From JBCDKH01 sp964388485 (GTDB taxonomy: Bacteria > Planctomycetota > Phycisphaerae > Tepidisphaerales > Tepidisphaeraceae): a DNA stretch of 64,000 nucleotides. The notes under the pieces were generated by a model. That model was not told the DNA's origin and searched no databases. It saw only the letters and a program-made list of their open reading frames with translations. Made by a program: the position numbers and the translations under genes. Shown here one piece after another: positions 34,627-42,982 of the stretch (positions are counted from its first letter, which is position 1; each line of letters begins with the position of its first letter). The stretch is from NCBI GenBank assembly GCA_964388485.1, contig CAYMAS010000006.1, positions 57,648-121,647 on the forward strand, read 5' to 3'.

Positions 34627-37002
34627 TCACCATCGCACCGCCTGCACGCGGTTGTTTCCGCCGTCCGCGACGAGCAGGCGATCGCGTACCCCATCGTGTG
34701 CGACGGCCCAGGCGTAGCGAAATTGTCCTGATCGGCTGCCGAATTCGCCCCAGGTGCCGAAGGATCGGCCGGTGATCGGATCAATCTTCTGCAGCCGATT
34801 GTTGCCGAACTCGGCGACGACCAGCATGTCATCGACGGCTTCAATGCCGTAGGGAAAGCGGAAGCTGCCGAGCTCGCTGCTGGCGTTCGAGCCGATGGTC
34901 TGCACGACCTTGCCGAAGGTCGGCTCGCGAAGGTCGAAGGCGACGATCCGGTGATTTGAGGAGTCCGTCACCCAAAGCGTGTCGTCGACCACGACCATCG
35001 ACTGCGGCCGCCTTAACTGGCCCGGGCCGGTGCCGAAGGAGCCGAGGACGCCGGTCGGCGTCCACTGGCCGTCGATGAGGTTGAAGCGTTGGATGCGATC
35101 CTTGTTCCCGCCGGTTGGGCCTGATCCGTATTCGCTGACGTACAGCTCGGTCGACGACCGGAAGGCGACATCGGTCGGCCAGATGAACTCGCCGGGGCCA
35201 AAGCCCTGTTGGCCCAAATTGAACAGTGGCACGCCCTCGGGCGAGATGACGTGAATGCGATAGTAGTGCGTGTCGGCGATCCAGACGTTGCCTTCGGGGC
35301 CGATGGTGATGCCCGACGGTTTGCCGTTAGCCTTAGCCGGCATGTCGTAGACGAGCAGTGACTCGCCGGTCGCAGCGTCGAACTTCTGCACGCGGGCTGC
35401 CTTGTCGATCGTCCAGAAGGCGTCGTCTGACGCGGAATATGCGATTGCCCGGGGAAATTGAAGCTGTCCCGGCTCGATACCGACTTCGCCGAAGACGGCT
35501 TCCGGCTGCGGTCGAGCGTTGTCGCAGCCGATGACGAGGATGCCGACGAGCACGATCGGCAGGACGCGTCGCATCCGCCACGCCGACGCCGCGAGCCCCG
35601 CGATCAGGCCGGCAACGACGATTGAGAGTACCGCCGCCCTAGCCATCGGGCCGTAGGCCATTGTGTGCACGTTGGTCAGCATCGCGTTGGCGATCGTGTT
35701 CGGAAAGATCAACGCCGCCGCGGCGGACTCGGCGAAGGCCAGGGCGGCGACGACAAGCAGCATCGCGACGAGGCCTGGCCAAGCCAGGGGCACGATGATT
35801 CGCCAAGTCGTGGCCCATCGACCGGCACCGTCGACTGCCGCGACGTCTCGAATCGCCCTTAGCCGGCCATGCCACGTCGACCTCGCCCACACGAGCGGCA
35901 TCCACAACAGCAACGCCGTCGTCGGCCACGCGTGGTAGAGCGGGCGGTCGTAGAGCGGCTCGTAGACGAAGTCGGGCGACGCGTTAAGCAAGCGGATGAG
36001 GCCGAGGGCGATGATCTGACCGCCGGCAAGCAAAGCCGCGACGGCGAGAAGCATCGACCACCGAGGCGCGTGGGTCGCCGCGAAGAGAGCAACGACAGCT
36101 GAAACAGCACAAGCCGTGACGGCAATGAAGCCGCCATTCCGCAACGCGGGTAGGAACTCCCTGAAATACGTGCTGATTCGCCAGCTCGACAGGTCGAGCA
36201 AGACGACGGCTGCCGTCACGAGCGCAGACGCCAAGAGCAGGCTGAGGAGCAACGCGACCACCTGCACCACTCGATTCGGCCGCAGCGTTGTTGTTGCACC
36301 CAGTTCTTCGTCGCGTGCTCGCATCAGCCAGACGCCGAGCATCGCCAGGCCGGCCAAGGCCGCGGCGAGAGGCAGCTTCGTCACGATGGCGGCGGCGGTA
36401 CGAAGGGCAATGTCTCCGCCGACGCGGGCGAAGGCGTCGCGCGCGAGCACGTTCGTCGTCACGATCGCCGCCAGGTCGTAGGGCACGATGGCCCGACCAG
36501 CGAGCAGGCATGTCAGCAGAATCGACGAGATCCAGGGGAAAATCAGCAGTCTCACCGCAACCCGCCCCGCCGCCCCGTCCAAGGCGGCGGCGTCGAGCAC
36601 GTCGCCGTCGAGTTGCCGCAGCTTCAACCAGACGACGGCCGCGGGTATGGGCCAGAGCACGATAGCGAGGGACGAAACCGCTCGAAGTTCCGGAAAATTG
36701 GGCACGTTTCCTCGACGCCACGCTTCCGACATTGCGTAGGCCGAAGCCGGCTCGGGCACGAGGAGCAACGACACGCCGACCCAGCCGACGATCCACGCGA
36801 GCCACGGGAACCGGACGCACAAGACTGCGGGACCCAGTCCGAGCAGGCCGGCTAAGGTTGAAGCCACCGTCGCCAGGAGCAACGTCCGGCCGTGCACGTC
36901 CCACCGCTGCTCGACGCTCGGCCACGCCGTGATGCCCGCGACTGCCGCGATCAACGGCAGGCTGCAGACGATTCCGACGATCAGCCACAACGCGAATCGC
37001 AT
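34627..37002 (-). CDS. ABC transporter permease fused to an NHL beta-propeller
   Basis: A 791-residue fusion. Residues 1-475 have about a dozen hydrophobic helices and two binding-protein-dependent permease loops (EAA-like: LDAAALDGAAGRVAVRLLIF near 136-154, and RDVAAVDGAGRWATTWRIIV near 385-404), as in fused two-unit permeases such as ThiP. Residue 477 begins a perfect lipoprotein signal, MRRVLPIVLVGILVIGC, cysteine 493, then a six-bladed NHL propeller (500-790) with repeats such as GQLQFPRAIA, GEFIWPTDVA, GQLRRPQSMVV and GSFRFPYGIE. An internal ATG at 35574 could produce the propeller alone as a lipoprotein. The start overlaps the upstream FHA gene's stop (TGATG). No ATPase or binding protein is nearby. 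Confidence 0.75.
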   Translation of the reverse strand: MRFALWLIVGIVCSLPLIAAVAGITAWPSVEQRWDVHGRTLLLATVASTLAGLLGLGPAVLCVRFPWLAWIVGWVGVSLLLVPEPASAYAMSEAWRRGNVPNFPELRAVSSLAIVLWPIPAAVVWLKLRQLDGDVLDAAALDGAAGRVAVRLLIFPWISSILLTCLLAGRAIVPYDLAAIVTTNVLARDAFARVGGDIALRTAAAIVTKLPLAAALAGLAMLGVWLMRARDEELGATTTLRPNRVVQVVALLLSLLLASALVTAAVVLLDLSSWRISTYFREFLPALRNGGFIAVTACAVSAVVALFAATHAPRWSMLLAVAALLAGGQIIALGLIRLLNASPDFVYEPLYDRPLYHAWPTTALLLWMPLVWARSTWHGRLRAIRDVAAVDGAGRWATTWRIIVPLAWPGLVAMLLVVAALAFAESAAAALIFPNTIANAMLTNVHTMAYGPMARAAVLSIVVAGLIAGLAASAWRMRRVLPIVLVGILVIGCDNARPQPEAVFGEVGIEPGQLQFPRAIAYSASDDAFWTIDKAARVQKFDAATGESLLVYDMPAKANGKPSGITIGPEGNVWIADTHYYRIHVISPEGVPLFNLGQQGFGPGEFIWPTDVAFRSSTELYVSEYGSGPTGGNKDRIQRFNLIDGQWTPTGVLGSFGTGPGQLRRPQSMVVVDDTLWVTDSSNHRIVAFDLREPTFGKVVQTIGSNASSELGSFRFPYGIEAVDDMLVVAEFGNNRLQKIDPITGRSFGTWGEFGSRSGQFRYAWAVAHDGVRDRLLVADGGNNRVQAVRW

Positions 37003-38264
37003 CAGCGGTCGACCCTATCCGGCCGCGTCGTCGGCTCGTCCCACGGCAATCGGCCTTGGCCGGCCAGGCCGATGACGTCCTCCCGCCACGCTTTATATCG
37101 CATGCCGTCCCGCTCGGCCCGAAGCCGCCTGAGCTGGTCTGTATCCTGCAGCCGAGGCACCTCGCCGCTGTCGTAACCGAGCACATGCGTCAGTTCTTCA
37201 CCCACCCGCAATAGCCGTCGTCGGTCGTCTTCCAACTGAGCCCGAAGCTCCGCCGCTTGCTTAATTTCCGCAGGATTCGACAGGTTTCGCAGCCGAAGTT
37301 CCGCCTGCAGCGACCGGTCGATCAACGCGAATTCCTCTTCGAGCAGGTCCATGATCCGCGACCACCAGAGCCCGTCGAGGTGCGTCTCGAGACGCGAGAG
37401 CACGACCATCCGCAGATCACCCATGCGTCCGCGTGGCTGCTCGAGAAAGGTCAGGTAGGCGTTGATCGTCGCGACCGGATCGTCCGAAGTCTCCGCGGCG
37501 ACGACGTCGGCCCAGGCGAGGCTCGCCCGCGCCGGGTGCGTCGGCGGGACCCCGCTGATGAACCCGCGAACCCCCGCCGGGTCCGCCATCCGCTCCATGG
37601 CTTCGGCGGGCGATTCGATCGACGGATCTGGCAAGAGGTCGATCGGAATGGGTGCATCGGCGGTCGGCTCCGTTCGGTTTTCTGTCGCCAAAGGTGCAGG
37701 CCGCGTCGTGGCCGTGGTCGCAAAGGTGCGCGATTCGGACGTTTGACGATTCACCCCCACCTCCGGCGGCCTATTTGGCTCGCCGCCGGTGCCGCGACCA
37801 GTTGCGAAGCCGACCGCGACCGCGACCGGCACCGCAATGGCGAAGGCGATCGGCCACGGGTTCGACTTCGCCCGCAGCCGACGCCGACCCCGCTGCTCGA
37901 CCGCGCGATCGTCCACTGCGACTGGCGTCACCACTGGTGGGTCCTCGCTCACCTCGACCACTTCGAGTCGGGCCTGACCGATCGAGATGACGAAGCCTTC
38001 GAGCAACGGGCACGGCTGCCGCGAGTCGGTGAGCGGCACGCCGTTGACGCTCGTCCTGCCGTTCGTGTTGCCGTCCTGGACGACCCAGCGTCTTGTCGCG
38101 GAAACGAAGAAGATTGCCGCGTGTCGCCCCGCGACCTGCTCGGCCTTGATGCGAACGTCGACGTCGCGAGCGAGACCGAGAAGCAACGGCTCGCTTCCTT
38201 GCGACTCGCGTCGCTGAACGCACAGATCGTTCATCGCGTGGGTGCAAACGAGTCGAAGCGGCAT
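37002..38264 (-). CDS. FHA-domain membrane protein
   Basis: A 420-residue protein. An N-terminal FHA domain (about 25-105) has GRHAAIFF and VQDGNTNGRTSVNGVPL, the conserved loops that bind phosphothreonine. A proline/basic segment leads to a single transmembrane helix (WPIAFAIAVPVAVAVGFATG), then a low-complexity Thr/Pro region and a charged helical C-terminus. FHA domains read Ser/Thr phosphorylation; no kinase gene is nearby. It is the first gene of the minus-strand operon FHA / permease-NHL / VWA / MoxR, with overlapping or short spacers throughout. Confidence 0.85.
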   Translation of the reverse strand: MPLRLVCTHAMNDLCVQRRESQGSEPLLLGLARDVDVRIKAEQVAGRHAAIFFVSATRRWVVQDGNTNGRTSVNGVPLTDSRQPCPLLEGFVISIGQARLEVVEVSEDPPVVTPVAVDDRAVEQRGRRRLRAKSNPWPIAFAIAVPVAVAVGFATGRGTGGEPNRPPEVGVNRQTSESRTFATTATTRPAPLATENRTEPTADAPIPIDLLPDPSIESPAEAMERMADPAGVRGFISGVPPTHPARASLAWADVVAAETSDDPVATINAYLTFLEQPRGRMGDLRMVVLSRLETHLDGLWWSRIMDLLEEEFALIDRSLQAELRLRNLSNPAEIKQAAELRAQLEDDRRRLLRVGEELTHVLGYDSGEVPRLQDTDQLRRLRAERDGMRYKAWREDVIGLAGQGRLPWDEPTTRPDRVDR

Positions 38265-38400
38265 GCCGGGATGATTGTGCAGAAGATCGAGGCGAAGTCA
38301 CGCGTCGTCGCCATCGACCCACCGGAGTAGTGAGCCGTCGCGTCCACCGTTTGTTCCCAAAATTTCAAGCACCTACCGCCGTCCTGCCGATGCTGCGTGC

Positions 38401-38436
38401 GAGGGATCGCTTCAAGCAGGCACCTGCTTGTCCCTC
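38401..38436. repeat. Nested palindrome upstream of the H1-like gene
   Basis: CAAGCAGG, CA, CCTGCTTG (38413-38430) is a perfect 8-base palindrome, flanked on both sides by GAGGGA (38401) and TCCCTC (38431), so the arms extend outward across a 6-base one-sided bulge. It lies in the 313-base gap between the FHA gene and the H1-like gene, about 140 bases before the latter. No U run, so more likely a protein-binding site or RNA structure than a terminator. The rest of this gap shows no gene. Confidence 0.5.
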
Positions 38437-38577
38437 AACCTGTTACCAACGAAGTCACTGCTTCCACACACGACGCTTTGCATGGTAAAGAGGATCGTCA
38501 GCTAGACCTGTCGGCGGCCCGACGCTTGCTCGAACCAGTCCGCCTTCTCCAAGTTTCCCTTATTCTGAGGCAACATC

Positions 38578-38898
38578 ATGGCCAAGGCCAAGAAAGCAAC
38601 GAAGAAGTCGCCTGCCAAGAAGGCACCGGCAAAAGAGTCTGCTAAGAAAGCTCCGGCGAAGAAAGTCGCCAAAAAGAGCGTAGAGAAGGCGACCAGAAAG
38701 CCGCCGGTGAAGAAGTCCGTTAAGAAGGCTCCTGCGAAGAAGTCGACGAAGAAGAGCACCAAGAAAGCTCCGGCTAAGAAGACCGCCAAGAAGGTGACGA
38801 CGAAGTCCGCCAAGAAGGCTCCGGCCAAGAAGACGGCGAAGAAGTCACCGGCCAAGAAGGCTGAGAAGAAGACGACCAAGAAGTCGAAGAAGGCCTAG
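38578..38898 (+). CDS. Lysine/alanine-rich histone H1-like protein
   Basis: A 106-residue protein made almost entirely of Lys, Ala, Pro, Ser and Thr in repeats of AKKAPAKK type, with no hydrophobic core. This resembles the C-terminal tail of eukaryotic histone H1 and bacterial H1-like proteins (HctA, AlgP/AlgR3 tails, planctomycete H1-like proteins). It probably binds DNA or RNA non-specifically by charge. It ends three bases before the start of the RNase HII-like gene, so the two are probably co-transcribed. Composition, not alignment, is the evidence. Confidence 0.75.
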   Translation: MAKAKKATKKSPAKKAPAKESAKKAPAKKVAKKSVEKATRKPPVKKSVKKAPAKKSTKKSTKKAPAKKTAKKVTTKSAKKAPAKKTAKKSPAKKAEKKTTKKSKKA

Positions 38899-38901
38899 CC
38901 G

Positions 38902-39852
38902 GTGATCGTCGCCGGCATCGACGAAGCGGGACTCGGTCCTTTGCTCGGCCCGCTCTGCGTCGCCTCCTGTGCCGTTCGTCTTCCCGAAGGCGACGCGGCC
39001 GCGACCGACATGCCGCCGGACCTGTGGCACCCGTTGCGTCGCGTCGTCAGCGACAAGCGCGACCGGTCGAACCATCGGCTTCACGTCGCGGATTCGAAGA
39101 AGGTCTTCGCCGGACGCGGTGACATCGGCCTCGTCGCGCTTCGCCGCCTCGTATTGGCGTGGCACGGCGTTGAACGCTTTGCTGATCTCGTCAACGCCGT
39201 CGCGCCGCAGGGTCTGTCGCCGCCTCGCTGGTACGGCGACGCTGCGGACGATCCTGCCGACGCGTTGCTGCCGATGCTGTCGAACGCGTTGCGTCACGAG
39301 GCGGAACGACTCGACATCAGCCTGCTGCCAATGACCGGCCGCGTCTTGTTCGAGCCGGAGTACAACGATCTGTGCACGCGGCTGCGGAACAAGTCGGCGG
39401 TCGTGCAGGGCGTGGTGGCTCAGTTGCTGTTCGACCTCCTGCACCAGCACGCCTCGACACCGGGCGGGATGTTCATTGTGATCGATCGCCAAGGCGGCCG
39501 CAGCCACTACGGGTCGTTTCTAAGGCAAATGTTCGAGGATTGGGACCTCGCCGTCGATCGCGAATCGGACGGACAGAGCCTCTACACGCTGCGTCGCGGC
39601 GAGGCGGTCGCTCGGTTGCTGTTCGCGGAGAAGTCCGAATCGTTCTCCCTGCCGACCGCGGCGGCGTCGATGCTGGCGAAGTTCCTGCGCGAGTCCTTCA
39701 TGCAAAGGTTCAACGCGTTCTTTGCGAAACGCGATGCAGAGCTGAAACCGACAGCCGGTTACTGGCAGGACGCGTTGCGTTGGATGGAGGACGCGAAGGG
39801 AGCGATGGAACAGGCGGAGGTCGCCGTGACGGAACTACGTCGAGTTCGCTGA
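38902..39852 (+). CDS. Divergent RNase HII-like protein
   Basis: A 316-residue protein with the RNase HII opening IVAGIDEAGLGPLLGPLCVA (D7, E8; RNase HII has GxDEAGRGPLAGPV) and ADSKKV at 63-68 as in LNDSKKL. FIVIDRQGGR (D195) probably corresponds to the third acid, and AAASMLAKFLRE (E264) to AASILAKVTRD, with Glu replacing the last Asp. The first 200 residues contain a long insertion compared with the ~200-residue RNase HII, so it may be a related nuclease with another role rather than the main RNase HII. Starts with GTG. Confidence 0.7.
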   Translation: MIVAGIDEAGLGPLLGPLCVASCAVRLPEGDAAATDMPPDLWHPLRRVVSDKRDRSNHRLHVADSKKVFAGRGDIGLVALRRLVLAWHGVERFADLVNAVAPQGLSPPRWYGDAADDPADALLPMLSNALRHEAERLDISLLPMTGRVLFEPEYNDLCTRLRNKSAVVQGVVAQLLFDLLHQHASTPGGMFIVIDRQGGRSHYGSFLRQMFEDWDLAVDRESDGQSLYTLRRGEAVARLLFAEKSESFSLPTAAASMLAKFLRESFMQRFNAFFAKRDAELKPTAGYWQDALRWMEDAKGAMEQAEVAVTELRRVR

Positions 39853-39894
39853 TGGCGTGTTGCGGATACCAGAGGGATTGCAATCGTCCTCTGC

Positions 39895-40458
39895 CTACGA
39901 CCGCGATTCGCGGACGCACCAGTCGAAGAGCACACGCCACTCCGCCTGCTGAATTGCGACGGCGGGTCGGTGCAGCGGCGAGTCGACGCCCTCGCGGTGT
40001 GCCGCCTCGGCGAGATCGACGAACTTCGACGGCTGCCAATGGTCGGCCGTCATCGGCAGCAGCCGCTTGTCCGCCGCCTCGCCACGGACCACGTCGGCCG
40101 CGTGGCTGGCGAGCGTCTTGAAGATCGGCAACTCGCCGGCGAGGCGGAACCAGTACTTGGCGTTGGAGAAGTCGCCTTCGCGGCGGTGCATGATGCCGTG
40201 CCAATAGCTGCTCAGCGGCGTGTCGATGTTCTGGCTGATCGTGTGGCTCTCGTCGAGAAAGTCGTGCCACAGCCACAGCCCGCTGCGGACAGAGGCCTCG
40301 GCGTCGGGATCGGTCGAGTCCTGCACCGCGACGTCGAGACGGTCGAGCAGGTCGCGAGCCTTCGCGTTCGGCTTCGTCGGCACGAGGTCGTCGTAGCGGT
40401 CGGCGGTGTCGAGTGCGAGCAGCTCGCGAGCTTCGGGCGTGAGCGGGTCGAGGTTCAT
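39895..40458 (-). CDS. Conserved hypothetical protein
   Basis: A 187-residue protein with no signal peptide or membrane segment. The middle holds a striking, probably diagnostic stretch: LWLWHDFLDESHTISQNI, then LSSYWHGIMHRREGDFSNAK and YWFRLAG. The several Trp, His and Asp residues look like a buried or metal/substrate-binding core. A similar SSYWHAIMHRREPDYSNS-like string is remembered from other bacterial proteins, but no function is known. It lies between the RNase HII-like gene (convergent) and gatB (divergent), beside a REP-like inverted repeat. Confidence 0.6.
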   Translation of the reverse strand: MNLDPLTPEARELLALDTADRYDDLVPTKPNAKARDLLDRLDVAVQDSTDPDAEASVRSGLWLWHDFLDESHTISQNIDTPLSSYWHGIMHRREGDFSNAKYWFRLAGELPIFKTLASHAADVVRGEAADKRLLPMTADHWQPSKFVDLAEAAHREGVDSPLHRPAVAIQQAEWRVLFDWCVRESRS

Positions 40459-40467
40459 GCTCTGTTT

Positions 40468-40533
40468 GTAGGGTGGGCTTCAGCCCACCTTCTGTAGCAG
40501 CCGGATCAGTTGGTGGGCTGAAGCCCATCCTAC
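40468..40533. repeat. REP-like inverted repeat pair
   Basis: Two 22-base arms in opposite orientation, left 40468-40489 (core GGGTGGGCTTCAGCCCACC) and right 40512-40533 (core GGTGGGCTGAAGCCCATCC), with one mismatch and a 22-base spacer. Each arm is itself a hairpin (GTGGGCT/AGCCCAC). This is the layout of BIME-type REP pairs. It sits in the short gap between the divergent hypothetical gene and gatB, very close to the gatB start. Confidence 0.8.
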
Positions 40534-40542
40534 GGTGTGTTC

Positions 40543-42012
40543 ATGACCCGCAAGGCCGCCTCCGTCCGCACGCTCGTCGGTCTCGAGATTCACGTCCAAC
40601 TCGCTACCGACAGCAAGATGTTCACCGCCGCCAAGAACGGCTTCGGCGGCGAGCCGAACACGCAGGTGACGCCCATGGTCATGGGCCTGCCGGGCACGCT
40701 GCCGGTCATGAACAAGACGGCAGTGGAGTTCAGCATCATGACTGGCCTCGCCCTGGGCTGTGAGATCGCCGACCGCTGCAAGTGGGACCGCAAGAGCTAC
40801 TACTACCCGGACTTGCCCAAGAACTACCAGATTTCGCAGTACGACCAGCCGCTGTGCGGGGCCGGGCACTACGACCTGATTCTGCCCGACGGCTCGACCA
40901 AGCGGATCGGCATCATCCGGGCTCACCTCGAAGAAGACGCCGGCAAGCTCATGCACGACGCTCCCGGCGGGTACGCGATCGACTACAGCATCGTCGACCT
41001 CAATCGCGCCGGCACGCCGCTGCTCGAAATCGTGACGGAGCCCGACTTCGACTCGCCCGAGACGGTCGGTGCCTTCGCGCGGGACCTGCAGCGACTCGTG
41101 CAGTACTTGGGCGTCAGCCACGGCCAGATGCAGATGGGTCACATGCGATTCGAGCCGAACATCAACGTCCACATCACCGACGAAGCCGGCGAGGTGCACA
41201 AGACAGCGATCACGGAGGTGAAGAACCTCAACTCGTTCAGCGTGGTCGAGAAGAGTGTCGCCTACGAGGTCAAGCGGCAGACGAAGCTGTGGGAAGAGAC
41301 GGGCGACCTCGGCAAGAAGGCGACTTACGGCTGGGACGATGCCAAGCAGCAGACAGTCCTCCAACGCGAGAAGGAAGAGGCGCACGATTACCGGTATTTT
41401 CCTGATCCCGACCTGATGCCGGTGGAGGTGAGCGACGAGTGGTTGACGGAGTTAAAGGGGCGGATCGGCGAGTTGCCGGCAGCGCGGCTCAAGCGCTATC
41501 GCGAAGCGATGGGTTTGAACGAGCAGGTGGCGGCGGACCTTTCGCAGCACAAGCCGATCGGCGACCTGTTCGACGGTGCGGTGGAAGCCGGTGCCGAGCC
41601 GAAGCGGGCGGCGGCGTTGGTGGAGACGTTGCGTGAGGTGGCCAACGAGCGGAATGAGTCGTTCGAGACGGTGAAGCTGCCCGCTGGCCGCGTGGCGGAG
41701 GTGGCGAAGCTGGTGCAGGATTCGAAGATCCAGGCGAGCAAGGAGACGGGTCGAAAGGTGCTCGAGTCGCTGATGGAAGAGGACCAATCCGCAGAAGAAG
41801 CCGCGACGAAGCTGGGGCTGATCCAGTCGACCGACGCCGGACCGGTGGACGAGGCGATCGCCGCGATGATCGAGGAAGATCCCAAGCCGTTGCAGCAGTT
41901 CCGCGACGGCAAACAGGCGGCTTTCGGTGCTCTGGTCGGCAACGTCATGAAGCGCGGCAAGGGCTCGTTCAACCCGAAGGTCGTCCAGGAACGTTTGAAG
42001 GCAAAGCTCTAA
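40543..42012 (+). CDS. gatB: Aspartyl/glutamyl-tRNA(Asn/Gln) amidotransferase subunit B
   Basis: A 489-residue (from ATG 40543) subunit of GatCAB, which turns Glu-tRNA(Gln) and/or Asp-tRNA(Asn) into Gln- and Asn-tRNA. Signatures: LVGLEIHVQLATDSKMF at the start, YYYPDLPKNYQISQYDQPL (family LPKGYQISQ), DYSIVDLNRAGTPLLEIV, MRFEPNINVHI, EVKNLNSFSVVEKSV and DYRYFPDPDLMPV, and a C-terminal helical tRNA-binding/YqeY-like domain. A GTG six bases upstream (40537) is an alternative start. gatA and gatC are not in the window. Confidence 0.97.
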   Translation: MTRKAASVRTLVGLEIHVQLATDSKMFTAAKNGFGGEPNTQVTPMVMGLPGTLPVMNKTAVEFSIMTGLALGCEIADRCKWDRKSYYYPDLPKNYQISQYDQPLCGAGHYDLILPDGSTKRIGIIRAHLEEDAGKLMHDAPGGYAIDYSIVDLNRAGTPLLEIVTEPDFDSPETVGAFARDLQRLVQYLGVSHGQMQMGHMRFEPNINVHITDEAGEVHKTAITEVKNLNSFSVVEKSVAYEVKRQTKLWEETGDLGKKATYGWDDAKQQTVLQREKEEAHDYRYFPDPDLMPVEVSDEWLTELKGRIGELPAARLKRYREAMGLNEQVAADLSQHKPIGDLFDGAVEAGAEPKRAAALVETLREVANERNESFETVKLPAGRVAEVAKLVQDSKIQASKETGRKVLESLMEEDQSAEEAATKLGLIQSTDAGPVDEAIAAMIEEDPKPLQQFRDGKQAAFGALVGNVMKRGKGSFNPKVVQERLKAKL

Positions 42013-42034
42013 ATTCCGGTTCGAGGTCCTCCGT

Positions 42035-42961
42035 ATGCCGATCATCGACGAGACGCCGGAGCAGATCGCGGGGCGCCTCGCGGCAGGCGAGGTGGTCGCG
42101 TTGCCGACCGAGACGGTCTACGGCCTAGCCGGCGACGCGGGAAACTCGTTGGCGATCCGGCAGATTTTCCAGATCAAAGGCCGACCAACGACGAATCCGC
42201 TCATCGTCCACGTCGCGGATGCGGAGGCGGCCAAGCGGGTGGTAGCGGAGTGGCCGGACGTGGCGGAACGGTTGGCTGAGCGTTTCTGGCCCGGGCCGCT
42301 GACAATCGTGCTGGCGAAGTCGGGTGGGTTGGCCGATGCGGTGACAGCGGGTGGTTCGACGGTGGGTGTGCGGGTGCCGGATCATCCGGTGACACTCGAC
42401 ATCCTGCGACACGGCCACCGGCTCGGCATCGTCGGCCTCGCGATGCCGTCGGCGAACCAGAGTGAACACGTGTCGCCGACGACGGCCCGGCACGTGCTGG
42501 ACGATCTGCCGGACGTGGCGGTGGTCGAGGGCGGCGACTGCGTTATCGGCATCGAGTCGACCGTCGTACGGGTGGAAGGCTCAGGCGTCTCGATCCTGCG
42601 GCCGGGCCAGGTGTCGGGTGCGGAGTTGTTGGACGTCGCGTCTTCCGTCTTCGAGTACACGTCATCGAGTGTGACAGCTGAGAGTCCCGGACAGCAGCCG
42701 CGGCACTACGCGCCGTCCGTGCCGTGCCGACCATTGCATGACGCGCCGCAGCTTGGTGCCGGTGCCCTGCTCATCAGCGACCTCGCCTTCGACGGCTTCA
42801 CGGTGAGGATGCCGGCGGATCCGGTCGGCTACGGAAAGCGGCTCTACGCGGCGCTACGGGAACTGGAGGCTTGCGGCGTGAATGAGATTTTGATCGAGTT
42901 GCCACCCTCCGAAACGCCGTGGTCGGCGGTGCACGACCGGTTACGCCGGGCGATGGGGTAG
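42035..42961 (+). CDS. tsaC: Threonylcarbamoyl-AMP synthase (Sua5/TsaC)
   Basis: A 308-residue protein making L-threonylcarbamoyladenylate for the t6A37 tRNA modification. The Sua5/YciO core (1-205) shows VVALPTETVYGLAGDA, FQIKGRPTTNPLIVHV, WPGPLTIVL, VGVRVPDHPV, LAMPSANQSEHVSPTTA and IESTVVRV...SILRPG. QQPRHYAPSVP joins it to a C-terminal domain (220-308), so this is the longer Sua5 form rather than the short E. coli TsaC. It follows gatB by 22 bases, suggesting a shared transcript. Confidence 0.95.
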   Translation: MPIIDETPEQIAGRLAAGEVVALPTETVYGLAGDAGNSLAIRQIFQIKGRPTTNPLIVHVADAEAAKRVVAEWPDVAERLAERFWPGPLTIVLAKSGGLADAVTAGGSTVGVRVPDHPVTLDILRHGHRLGIVGLAMPSANQSEHVSPTTARHVLDDLPDVAVVEGGDCVIGIESTVVRVEGSGVSILRPGQVSGAELLDVASSVFEYTSSSVTAESPGQQPRHYAPSVPCRPLHDAPQLGAGALLISDLAFDGFTVRMPADPVGYGKRLYAALRELEACGVNEILIELPPSETPWSAVHDRLRRAMG

Positions 42962-42982
42962 TCAGACCCTCTGGTAGCCGCA

